This document shows, one piece after another, positions 1 through 12,000 of a stretch of 64,000 nt of DNA (positions are counted from its first letter, which is position 1; the number at the start of each line of letters is the position of its first letter). Origin of the DNA: Nelumbo lutea (Eukaryota; Streptophyta; Magnoliopsida; Proteales; Nelumbonaceae); NCBI GenBank assembly GCA_022828595.1, contig JAKGHH010000003.1:51511759-51575758 (forward strand), read 5' to 3'. The notes beneath the pieces were generated by a model. It did no database searches. It was not told the origin of the DNA and saw only the letters and a list, made by a program, of their open reading frames with translations. A program made the position numbers and the translations under genes.

Positions 1-3000
1 GGGTGTGGAATGTTTGACCATTGCCTTCCACTCAAGCAAAGCAAGTTTACTGTGTATTTAGTACACAAGTATAAAAGGAACTTCAAATGGATCAAATCAT
101 TATTAAAAAATATAAATGTAATAGCACCACAGATTCAGTAAAGTATACCGTGGTCAATTTGTTCAATATACCATCAATCTGCATGAAGTATGCCTGCAAA
201 GTTTAGAACAAGTCAGGTTAGACTTTCAGTCTTAATAAAGTATGAGCTATGGCAATTAGGTGACTGACCTCAAGCAACATTTCAAGCTCCTCAACATCAT
301 TTTCATCTCCACGAAGGGTTGCAAAACTTGCTCGGCTTGCCCTGGATATCTTCGAACCTATAGTAGGGGAAGCAGGTAACCAATTGGGTGCACCGGAGCC
401 ACTGACTGGTGAAGAAGCCGTAGCTAATTTTCTTGAAAGGTAAAGGTCTGCCATATCATCATCATCATCCAGAAGTTGTTCAAGCTCATCCCTCACCTGG
501 AAGTAGCAAAATATTTTTTTAACAAAATATATACTTAAATATGGACTACATTTAAAGAGGGAACAGAACTAGGGGTAATCATTTCTAGCCTGCCTGCAAG
601 GAAGGCACACCTCTCTTGAAGCCACTCTCTCCCATATAAAGTGTCTATCTACCTTAATGTTCTTAGTTCTATCATGCTGAACTAGGTTGTGAGCAATGTT
701 AATAGCAGCCTGGTTATCACAATACAACATCAGTGGCTTGTCACATAAAACACCCACCTCATCAAGGAGAGATCTAAGCCATAACAACTCAAAGGCCCCA
801 TGGGCCATAGCCCTATACACTACCTCAGCTGAAGATCTAGCAACCACTGATTGCTTTTTACTTCTCCAAGAAACAATATTTATGTCTACCATAGTACAAT
901 AACCTAATGTGGATCTCCTGCCATCCACATTTCCTACCCAATCAACATCTGTATATGCTTCTACCTTCATGTGGCCAGGTTTAGCAAACAATATACCCTT
1001 ACCAGGAGTTCCCTTAAGATAGCATAGCACCCTTTCTACAGCAGCCATATGTGTGTCTCTAGGAACATGCATGAACTAGCTGATGACACTTACAACATAT
1101 GAAATTTCTGGACAAGTCATACATAGATAAAGAAGTTTCCCTAATAATCTCTGAAATGCTCCCCTATCAACTAAATGTTCTCCATCATTAGTTGAGAGTT
1201 TATGATTCACATCAATAGGGTTATAGGGGTAGAGGCAGGTTTAGCACCATGTTTTCCAATCTCATTAAGAAGATCCAACACATACTTCTGCTGAGAAATA
1301 AAGACACCTTCCTTGGACCTAGCAACCTCAATGCCAAGAAAATACCGCAACCCTCCTAAGTCTTTGATATCAAATTCAGAACCGAGAAACTTCTTGAAAG
1401 CACTAACATCTTCTATACCACTGCCAATAACCACAATATCATCTACATAAACAATAAAGAATGTCACCAGGGTGCTTCTTCTCTTAACAAAGAGGGTATG
1501 ATCTGATTGAGTCTGAGTGCAGCCGAACTGAACAAGAGCAACCTTAAATCTGTCAAACCAAGCATGTGGAGATTGTTCCAGGCCATAAAGTGATTTCTTT
1601 AATCTGCACACCTTACCTTGCATCTCCTTGCCATATACACTAGGAGGAAGGGACATATATACCTCTTCAGTGAGATCACCATTCAAGAATGCATTCTTAA
1701 CATCAAACTGATACAAAGGCCAATCATAGCTCACTGCTAAGGATAAAAGAACTCCCACCGAAGTCATTTTAGCAACAAGATGAGCCTTATACCTCTCAAT
1801 TGACTTATTTGCACAATACTTGATAGTGAAAACCCACTTGCACCCAACAGGTTCCTTCCCAACTGGCAAGTCAACAATATCCCACGTATTGTTTTAATGA
1901 AGGGCCTCTATTTTAGTCCTCATTGCATCCCTCCATTCTGGTGTGGCTAAGGCTTCTAAAATAGAATTTAGGATGGGTTGAGAGGAAATGGAGGCTAGAA
2001 AGGCATAGTAGGATGGGGACAACAAGTTGTAGGAAAGGTGTTTGGAAATACAATGAATTGTACATTTCCTCGTACCTTTTCTCAAAGAAATGGATAAGTC
2101 AAGGTCTGGAAACAAGGGTGCTGGTAGAGGAGGTGATGGACATGTCCTGTCTTCAATAATTGGAAGCACCTGAGACTCAACTAGAGGCATGGGATCAACC
2201 TCTGTTTGCCATAGCCTTTGCCACTAGTACCACCTCTAGAGAATAGGATAGGTGGTAAAAATGGTAGGACTAGCAAGAGGAGGGGGAGGAGTAGGAATGG
2301 AAGACCTCAAAGGAGAGGATCCCTACACGGGAATGGGGGTAACTAGAGGGCTCAACACAAGACTCAATTGGAGTTAGCAAAGGAAGGGAGGAAGAAAACA
2401 ACTCAAGAGATCTCTCCCCCTCAAAAGGACGAATATGAAAAGGAACTAACTCTGCAAAGGTGACATCCATGTGAACAAACCGGGTGCCACTAATGGGATC
2501 AAAACAACAGTACCCTTTCTATGTGGAGGCATAACCAAGGAATATACACTTCTGAGCCTTGGGGTCAAACTTATGTCTCTTAGAACTAAGAATGTGGACA
2601 TAGCAAGTGCAGCCAAAGATCCACAGAGGAATGGAGAAAACCTCAACACCAGGAAAGAGAACTCTAAAAGGAAATTTTAACCCCAAGACTCGGGAAGGCA
2701 TGCGGTTAATAAGGTAGGTAGCTGTTAAAACTGCATCACCCCAAAACATCACAAGAACATGGGTAGCGAAAAGGGTGCTCCTTGCAACTTCCACAATGTC
2801 TATTTTTCCTCTCCGCTACTCCATTTTGGTGTGGAGTGTGGGCACAAGAACTCTGATGACAACCCTAAACTTCTCAAGATAGGAGGCAAGGTCCTTCTCC
2901 AAATATTCCTTAGCATTGTCCGATTGGAATATTTTGATGTGGGTGTTAAACCGAGTGAGTATGTGCTCATGGAACTGTTGTACAAGTTTAGGCACTTCAG

Positions 3001-6000
3001 CACGAGAGTGCATAAGGTAAATCCAAGTATATCATGAAAAATCATCAATAAACAGGATGAAATATCTATAGCCACCCATAAACGGTAAATGGTAAGGACC
3101 CCCCCACACATCAAAGTGAACAATATTAAAAGGAATAGTCGATCTTTTATACTTGGAGGATGTGTTCTTACAATGCTTTGAGAACTCACAGGACTCACAA
3201 TGTAAACTTGATAAACTGATTCCTTTAAATAACTTTGGAAACAACTGACTCAATGAAGAAAAAGACAATGACCCAAACGACTAATGAAATAACATAATAT
3301 GACTAGTGGACTCTAAAATAAATGCAGTTCTCTTAAGTTGTACTTAGCTCTACTCAGGCATGTGTAACAAATAGATTTCATTCGCCTCATGGCCACTCTC
3401 AACCACCTTTTGAGATTTCATGTCTTGAAAAACACAATATGAAGGAAAAAAGGTCACACTGCAATTCAGGAATTTAGTCAAATTACTAGTTGAAAGCAAA
3501 TTGGTATTAAGTTTAGGTACATGAAGAACAGATGATAAGGTGAGGGCATTAGAGGTCTTAATGTCTCCCTTTCCCATGATAGGGCAAGAGAGCCATTAGC
3601 AAGGGATATCTTATCTCGGCCAGAAAGGAGTTGGTAAGAGGTGAATAACTATGAAATACTAAGCATATGGTAAAAAGCACCAGAATTAGTTATCTAAGGG
3701 GTTTTATGAGTACCTAAGACAGAAGCATGATGTGTAGTGGCACGAATACCTGAGTGAACATATGCAAAGCAACAGTCTCTAAAGGAGCAGTAGCAGTGGA
3801 CTCCAAATGACTAATTATTTGGCTATACTTCTCATACTCAGCCCTGGCAGCTGCAAGCTGTTCTCCCACTGACTTCTCTCCACCTTGTCCTGGTTCGCCT
3901 TGTGAGGAGGTGGCTACATTTGCATTTACACCTTTTCCAGTTTCAAACCTTTTTCCATCATTTTCTTTCTTGAGTTTGGTATGAATGAGCTCTGGATGCA
4001 GCTTCCAACAGGTGTCTTTAGCGTGTTTAGGCTTCTTGCAATATTCACAGATAACATCTTTCTTCCCAGTGTTAACCTTCAGCTTCATCCCAGCATTGGC
4101 ATAGCGATCAACCTGCGGCTCGATAGATTAAACCTGTCTTCTGCTCTCCTCACTGCTCACCATTGCATATGCCTGAGACAAAGTCACCTCATCCTTTGCT
4201 AAAACATTCTACCTCACAATATCATACTCCGAGTTAAGTCTAGTGAGGAACTCAAAGGCTCGATTTCTTTCCACCAACTTCCTATATGTTTCTGCGTCCT
4301 TTATGCAACCCCAAACAAGAGTTCCATCAGATCAATCTCTTGCTAAAAAGATTTCCGCATAGAGAAGAAGACAACTAAGGGCTTCTCCTCTTGTCTTAGA
4401 TTATTTACATCATGCTTCGATTTGTAGGCCCGAGCAACATTAAGCTTTTGGGAATAGGTCTCTGTAACACTATCCCACACTTCTTTGGAAGTTTCCATCC
4501 ACAGGTAATGCTAACTAATGTGTTGTTGCATAGAATTCACTAACCAACCCACTACTGTGTAGTTTTCCTACATCCACCTTTCATAGGTAGGATCATCCTC
4601 CTCTGGTTTCTTCTTGCTCCCAATAATGTAACCATGTTTTCCTCTACTACACACATGTATCTTAGTAGATTGAGACCAGGCTAAATAATTGGTCCCATCT
4701 AACTTCACAGTAGTCACAACCCCAAAAAGATTATTCATTGGCCCCCCCATGTCGAAACCTAGAATTTATGGAATACTTGGTCTCTCCTCCAGTTTGCTCC
4801 ATTGAGTGAATGGATGCAAACGAAAATCAAATTAGGGTTTTGCTAGGCTAGATTTACTATTCTAAGCAAAGAACAACTCTTTAGGGTTTTACTAGGCTAG
4901 ATTTGCTCAAAGGGAGAGAAGAGAGTTATTTGATGCATCTACCACTACACTACCTCCTTCTTCCTTCTACAACTCCTCTCATGGTTCTTCCCCATGTTTT
5001 TTATGGTTCTACTGAAAAAGGGTAAGCTATGCAGACTAAAGAAGTCAGTATATGGCCTAAAGCAGTCGCCTAGGGCTCAGTTTAATTTATTTAGAAGAGC
5101 ATTGACTAAGATTGGATTTATACAAGCCCAATCTAATCATACATTGTTTATCAAGAAGAATGGTTCTTCTCTTACTACACTTACTATATAAGTTGATGGC
5201 ATCGTGGCGATAGGTAATGATCCTCTTAAGATGGAGAAACTTAAGCACTTCTTTAACATGGAGCTTGAGATGAAGCACTTGTGTTAAGTTTTCTTTTTTT
5301 GGGGAGGGGGGATTTAGGTGGCACATTCCAAGGAAGGTATCTTGATCTCCTAAAGTGTTTAAGTGTGTATTGGGCCCAATGTTTTAAAAGGCATGGGAGG
5401 CGTACGCATGGAGGCGCACCTCCAGGCGAGGTGCCCCCAAAATGTCTTGAGCCGTATGCCAAAGGCACTGATACCTCTAAGGCATATGCCTCATATGCCT
5501 TTTTCATGAGGCATGCTAGAGGCATATGCCTCATGTGTCTCTCACACATCTCATACAAAAAGACAAAACCAATAGATATTCCTAATGCGACTCCGTGTTT
5601 TAAAACATTGATTCGACCTCCTAATGGAGACAGGAAAACTAAGAACAAAACCAATATATACTCCCATCAATCCTGCACATAAATTATCATCTTCTAATAG
5701 CACTCTACTTCTAGACAGGGGAATGTTCCAACAATGGGTAGGCAACTATTATATTTGTTATTACTTGACCTAATATCTTATACACTATGAGTGTTATTAG
5801 CCAGTTTATGCATGCATCCAAAGATACTTATCTGGCAGCTGCTAAGAGCATTTTATGCTACTTAAAGGGTAAACCAGGGAAAAGGATTTTGTTTGCCAGC
5901 CATGGTGGACACATGAGCATAGAAGCATACATTGATGCAAATTAGACAAGTTCTATCGATGACAACAGATCTACCTTGGCCATTGTACTCTTGTTAAGGG

Positions 6001-9000
6001 TAATTTAGTTACTTAGAGAAGCAAGAAACAGAGTGTTGTTGTTTGTTCCGATGCAGAGACAAGGTACAGGGAAATGGCCCATGGATGTTTTGAGATTTGT
6101 GGATTAGGTTCTTACTAGGAGAGCTAGGAGTTGTTCATGATAGACCTAGAATGTTGTATGTGATAATCAGGCCGCTTTTAATATTACACATAATCCAATT
6201 TAGCATTGATAGGACAAAACATATTGAGGTTGACAAATATTTCATACAAGAAAGGGTTGTTTCTAGAGAAGTTTGTCTTCATTCTATTGCTTCAACAGAA
6301 CAGCTTAAAGATGTCTTCGCCAAGAGTGTTACTAATTCCAAGTTGTAGCCTTAAATAAACAATCTGGGCATGATTAACATATTTTTTCAGCTTAAGGGGG
6401 AGTGTTGAGATATTTGGCTATTTTCTTAATTATTATTGGGCTGACTATGTTAGTGAGCTTGTTGGGCCTTTCTTTTATTTCTTCTATAGCTGCTGTCTAC
6501 TAGGGGCAAATTTATACATTTACCTATCAATATGATTACCAAATAGAAAACTAATGGTGCCATCAACAGACTCCATAATTTGACCTTCTAAAAGCCCTCT
6601 TCTTCTTTCTCTTCTTCTCTTCTCTCTATATAGATCTGGTCTCTTCTTATTTTCTTTCTTGTTCCAACACAAAATAAGCCAAAGGTCTAAGAAGGGGATT
6701 AAGAGAACCTGAAGGTGATGAAGCAGTCCTGTTGCTTAATTCTCTAAACCAAGTCTTCTTATCTACTCATGGTGGTGATGATAGTGTGGGTGATTAACCC
6801 TACTGGCCCTTTCTCACTCTCATCCTTCTTCAAATCTTTATCCCTAAGTCATCCCCAACCTTCACTTTACCCTTGGAAAACCATCTAGCTTGGTCCAACT
6901 TGCCATAAAGTAAAGGTGTTTTTCCAGGAAGATGCCAATCAAATAATCAATACATGCAATAGACTTTCTCTACTTCCTAATAGATGTGCTCTTTGTAAAG
7001 CTGATGGGGAATCTAGCTACCTCCTCATGGTCTCTTGTAAGGCTGCTAAAACTGTTTGGGAGTGGGTTTTCTCCCATTTTGGGTGTTCTTGGTATCCTCC
7101 GGAGACTATCCAGGGTTTGTTTTCTCCTTCTTTTTTCAGTTGGCCTAGGAAGCGAGGGAAGACTATGTGGAGGTGTATTAGGGCAGCGGTATGCTTGTCA
7201 TTGTGGGAAGAAATAAACTCATGCATTTTTTCCGACAAGGAAAGAACATTGGAAGAATTGTTAGATCGAATCCTTTTAAGGGCTGTCCACTGGCTAAAAT
7301 CTTTGGAGTTGTTTTCAGATTTTCCTGTGGATGACTTGCTAAGAAACTGGAAAGAGATTGCAAGAGGACATTTTGTCCGTTTTAGTCCCCTCCCCCCTCG
7401 GGCTTTATAAAGCTGAATTTTGATGGCAGCAGTGTAAGGAATCCAGGGCCCTCTGGGATTGGAGGAGTCTTCAGGAATGAGGAAGGGATTGTTATTGCTT
7501 TATTCTCTGGCCCTATCTCTCTTAGGGCTGAGATCCTTGCAGTGCTTGAAGGAATTCGAAGAGCAGAGGAATTAAATATCAGCCGTTTGATCCTGGAAGG
7601 TGATTCGAAGGTGGTGGTTAGTTGGTTGAAGACAGAGGACAGTGGTTTGTGGAACTTTAACAATGAAAAAAAACAGTTCTTATGGCTGGGTAGGGACATA
7701 GAGATTCAGTACAGCTGGGTGAAGAGGAGTGCCAACTCATTTGCGGATGGGTTGGCCAAGCAAGGAGTGAATAGGGAGTCTGTTTTTTGGGCTAGTTTTT
7801 AATCATTTCTCTTTGCATTCCCTTTGTTTTCTGTTTTTGGGAAGCTAAGATATTTTATCTCCCCTTTTGTATCCATATTCCCTCTTTTCTTTTAATTTAA
7901 TGAAGCTGGTGTTATTGATCAAAAAAAAAATACATGCAATAGGCTTCAAAGATAAAGGAAAAATGGTATCCTTCCCCGAATATGTCTGTTCTTTGTTTTA
8001 AGAATGATGAAAGTAGACATCATTTGCAGCTTGCCTGTTCTTTTTCCTCTCATATTTAGAACCACTTCCTATCTCAATTTGGGATAGTTTAGGGACCCCT
8101 TGCATCCATACTAGACCTGTTTTCTTGTTTCCTTTTCAGCAAACAGTCAAGAAGAAGGCAGGTGCTGTGGAAATGCATGTGAGATGCTATACTCTGAAGT
8201 GTATGGGGTGAAAGAAATGCTAGAAGTTTTTGAAGAGATATACACAGAGATACAGCAGCTAATAGAATCTATAAAGATAATAGCACACTGGGTGGAAAGC
8301 TCAAAAGAGTTCAAAGGGTTTATATAAATGATTGATGAGAAGATTGCTGTTTTTGGTGAGATAGCAGAAGAAGACAGATTAAAAGGGAAGTATGGAAGCC
8401 TTCTGAAGTCGGAAAACTAAAATTATGCAGCTTGGGCATTGGAGGGATAGTGAGAGATGATGAGGGAAGAATCAATCTCAAGTCCTCCGGTTTGGTGAGG
8501 TATGATAATTCACAGAGGGCAGAACTTTTGTCAGTTCTTCAGGGTTTGAAATTGGCTGCAACTTGCAAATTAAACATCATTGGGGAAAAGGACCATCAAG
8601 TTGTGTTGTCTGAGATACTGTGTTAGAGAAATACTCTCATGGGAATCAGTTTTGGATGGGGCTGATCAACTTCCCAAGGATGGGGCTTTAAAAGAAAGCT
8701 TAGAGTGGGATTTTTTGGGTTTGGGAACTGAATTGTAAATGACTATTTCCTTGATTATTTTGTTTGGTCAGCTATTTTCTGTTTGTGTCTTATCCTTGCT
8801 ATTTTTGCAAGGTTTTGGATTCAGAATCAATGAGTATTTGTTATTTATGAACAAAAAAAAAAAAAAAACGGATGGAATTATTGCTGCTCTTATTTCCAAA
8901 AAACATCAAATCCTAGATGGAGTACGAAGGACATGTTTGGGAGTACTTCTCCAATGAGCTTCTTTCCAAAAGCCAATAAAAAAACATTTCATGAAAAAGC

Positions 9001-12000
9001 TCAAAACGAGATTTTTGCATAAAAAAAAAAGCTTGTTTGAAAAGGCAAGAAAAAATCTCCATTTAGCTTTTCATGCTTGCAAGAAGCTATTTTGAAGAAA
9101 AAAGATGGTGACCATCCAAAAACTAAAAAAGTTCTTTTTCAAAAACCCCATTTCAGAAACTAGCTTTTCAAAAGCCCGTTTAAGCCAAAAAGCACTCCCA
9201 AATGAGGTCCAACTCCCAAGTAAATGTATCAACTCAAGAATAATAGAAGGATGCCAAGGGATATTTTGCAAGATTGATATTGAGAAGATATACGACCACG
9301 TTGAATTGGGATTCTTTGAGGAGATTTTGAAGGCAATGGATTTCAATGAAAAGTGGAGTCCAAAATTTCATGCATCTCAACAGTCTCTTTTTCGGTGCTG
9401 ATTAAAAGAAACCCTACCAAGTACCATGTTTTTTAATGCCTCAAGAGGCTTGTGTTAGGGTTACCCTCCATCACCATCATCATCTAAGCCTTGTCCCAAC
9501 TATATGGGATTGGCTATATGAAATTATAAATCCTGTTTCACCATTCTGTTCCGTTCAATGCCATATTCATTGTTAAATTATGAACACATAAATCATTTCT
9601 CACTAACTTAACCGGTGTCCATTATAGTCTGCCAATAGCACTTATAGGCCCCACAACTTGCAACAGATCACTTCTTACAGGTATTGTAGATGGCCTTCTA
9701 TCAATTGGAGCCATTCCTAGATTCCTTCAAATGGCTTCATTTCCAACCCTATCCCTTCTAGTTTTTCCACTTATCCATCTCATCATACACATTTCTTCCA
9801 CACTCACTTTTTGGACATGTTGTTTCTTGACTTCCCAACACTTAGCTCCATACAACATTGCTGCCCTTAAAACTGTTTCATAGATGGTGACCCTCTATAA
9901 CCCCTTTTATTTGTTTTAGTGGTTGGTGTATTTGTAGGTTGATTTCAAGGGGTGAGGATGATGCTCTCACCTAAGGATTTAAAGCTAGTAGGGAAGAACT
10001 GCTCATTGTACATCTTCAATATGCTAATAAATCTTGAATTATTTTAAGGCTTCAATTGAGCAAGTGCTGAATTTAAGAGCAATCTTAAAAGGATTTGAAT
10101 TAATATTTGGATTGAAGGTTAGCTTGCAAGGCTAGGCAACAGGGGGGCACCTTGTCGCCTAGTCGCCTAGGCAATGGATTTTTCTTTTTTTTTTTATGTA
10201 GAAAACATGGATCCTAGGATGGTTCCTAGGTACCATAACCATATTTCCTTAATAACTATTCATAATTTTCATAAGAAAAGTATAGAGTTCATGATAAAGT
10301 ATAGAAAATCAACATATTAATGAGAAGAAAAAGAAGAAGGAATATAAAACTCAAAAAATATAGGGGATGAACCCTTATTTTCATTATAGGAAAAGAAGAA
10401 AAGAAAAATATAGTAGAAAATGTGTTGATTAGACAAAATTTTAAGTTCTTCCTTACTTATTGATTCAGGTTTTAAAGTCTTTGAGGGTTCAATACAGCAT
10501 TTAGCAATGTTTGTATTGATTAAACCCTAACAAATAAGAAAATAATAAAAATAAATTAGTATATAAACACACAAAATGAATATTTTAGTTTAATAGTGCC
10601 TATTTTATAATTATATGTCAAAAAATAAAGAATAAAAATGTACTTTATAATATATAGTACAAAACTGCTTGGAGATTAGGTGAGGCAAGCCTCAAAGGGC
10701 GCCTTGTCGCCTAAGCGCCCGCCTAGGCATCGTATTGACAACTATGGTGTTATGATAGGAGTAGGAGATTTTGATTTTACATTTTTGGAAAATTGTGCAG
10801 CAAAAGTGGAGTGTAAGGTTGAGAACTTTTCTTTTATTTTCCTTTTTGGAAAATTGTGCAGCATCAGCTAAGTCTACATAGCAACCGATAATTGGCAAGC
10901 TCAAGAACAGATGAAAGGAGGTATCTCCTGCTGGGAGGTAGAATTATCCTTATTAAGAGTGCCTTGACTAGTCTACCTATTTATTATTTGTCCACTTTCA
11001 AGGTTTCTGCAGCTGTGTCAGATAAGAGATCTAAGGATATTTTTTACAGGATGGAGGGGAGAGAATTTTTTCGTTTGCTAAAATGGGATAGGGTATGCTG
11101 TCAAAAAAGGAGTTGGCCATTGGAAGGGTCAGAGTGACGAATAATGCATTAATGGAGAAGTGAACATGGAGGTTTGGGTCAGAAAGAGAGGCATTATGAA
11201 AGATGATAATATTAAGCAAGCAAGGGGTGGTTTCCTTTGAATAGGATACAAGAAACGTTGTTTCAGCATCCTATGGTAGAAGGCCATTGTGAAGTTTCAT
11301 CAGGTATTTGTAGATTACAGAGAATATAAAGTGGGAGAGGGGTGAGGCTTTGAGAAGAATGATATGGAGTGGGGAAGTTATGTGGTTTTTTTCCAAGGTT
11401 GTACTGACTAGGGGCAAAGAAAACGTTCTGTCAAAGAATGAAAGAATGTTTGAAGTGAGGGGTGGAGAAGTGATAGAGTCCAACTTCTAGGCATCCATTG
11501 TTGAAAGCAAGATAGAGGAGTGTGTACATCTGTTTAGAACACTAGAAAAGGTTGAAGACTTGAAGTATCACCTTATCATCTGAATGCTAGATGGTGGAAA
11601 GACTGCTCAAATGGAAAGTTTATAATCAAATCATTTTATGAGGTTCTAATCAAAAATCAATTTGATCCTTTTGAGGTTAGAGGCATCTACGAAAATCCAA
11701 TTCCTCCTAGAGTTGAAGTGTTTGCTTGACATCTTTCTCTTGATAGTATCCTTACTTTCGACCATTTGATAGGCTATTAGGCTGGGGCTATTGTCTGGTA
11801 AACCAGTGCTGCATCTTTTCAACCAATGATAGGTAACTGTTTTAGTGTGGAGATTTTATGATAGGTAACTGTTTTTGTGTGGAGATTTTATGATAGGTAA
11901 CTTTTTTTGTGTGGAGACATGAGCCAGACATTCCAAGTGAGGTATTCTTGAAATAGACAAATTGCATTGGAAACAAAAATTAAAAGTTTTTTGGTCCTCA

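Larger units (their letters stand above)
550..4985 (-). mobile_element. Degenerate Ty1/copia element (copia A), both LTRs missing
   Basis: On the minus strand gag, zinc knuckle, protease, integrase, reverse transcriptase and RNase H follow in the Ty1/copia order, but broken by stops and frameshifts. No LTR, primer-binding site or polypurine tract is visible at either end. The RNase H end stops near 560-569, only about 60 bp from the exon 6 splice acceptor. The gag side ends near 4985 against an unrelated plus-strand copia fragment. The RT has an in-frame gap of about 20 residues after ..HLVAK. This is an old, inactive relic. Confidence 0.88.
4990..6669 (+). mobile_element. 5'-truncated Ty1/copia element (copia E) with 3' LTR
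   Basis: The plus strand carries the RT end ([29 protein letters not shown]), a degenerate RNase H ([39 protein letters not shown]), a polypurine tract AAGGGGGAG at 6394-6402, and a 3' LTR. The 5' half is missing, and it starts head to head against copia A. A 234-bp foldback element sits in its RT. Many stops; inactive. Confidence 0.87.
6963..7930 (+). mobile_element. 5'-truncated L1-type LINE (LINE 2) inside LINE 1
   Basis: Flanked by an exact 12-bp direct repeat TACATGCAATAG (6951-6962 and 7931-7942). It ends ..TTGATC plus a 10-bp A run (7921-7930). The body encodes the C-terminal zinc-binding ([14 protein letters not shown]) and RNase H-like parts of a plant L1. Target duplication, A-tail and 5' truncation all fit L1 retrotransposition. 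The insertion point lies in the zinc-binding domain of LINE 1, the same domain with which LINE 2 itself starts. Confidence 0.88.
6670..8868 (+). mobile_element. 5'-truncated L1-type LINE (LINE 1), split by LINE 2
   Basis: The two halves 6670-6962 and 7931-8868 read together as the 3' end of plant L1 ORF2. Before the break comes a degenerate zinc-binding region (frames of 6700-6960). After it comes continuation of that domain, then an RNase H-like segment at 8432-8626 ([12 protein letters not shown].., [13 protein letters not shown]). It ends in a 17-bp A run at 8852-8868. Direct start after the copia E LTR suggests 5' truncation. Stops are frequent. Confidence 0.72.

Noticed and set aside
218..496. 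Stand-alone 92-residue minus-strand protein
   Set aside because: It is exon 6 of the MRS2-2-like gene plus read-through into intron 6; the splice donor is at 268.
2759..3037. Plus-strand frame over copia A
   Set aside because: It is the antisense shadow of the integrase coding region.
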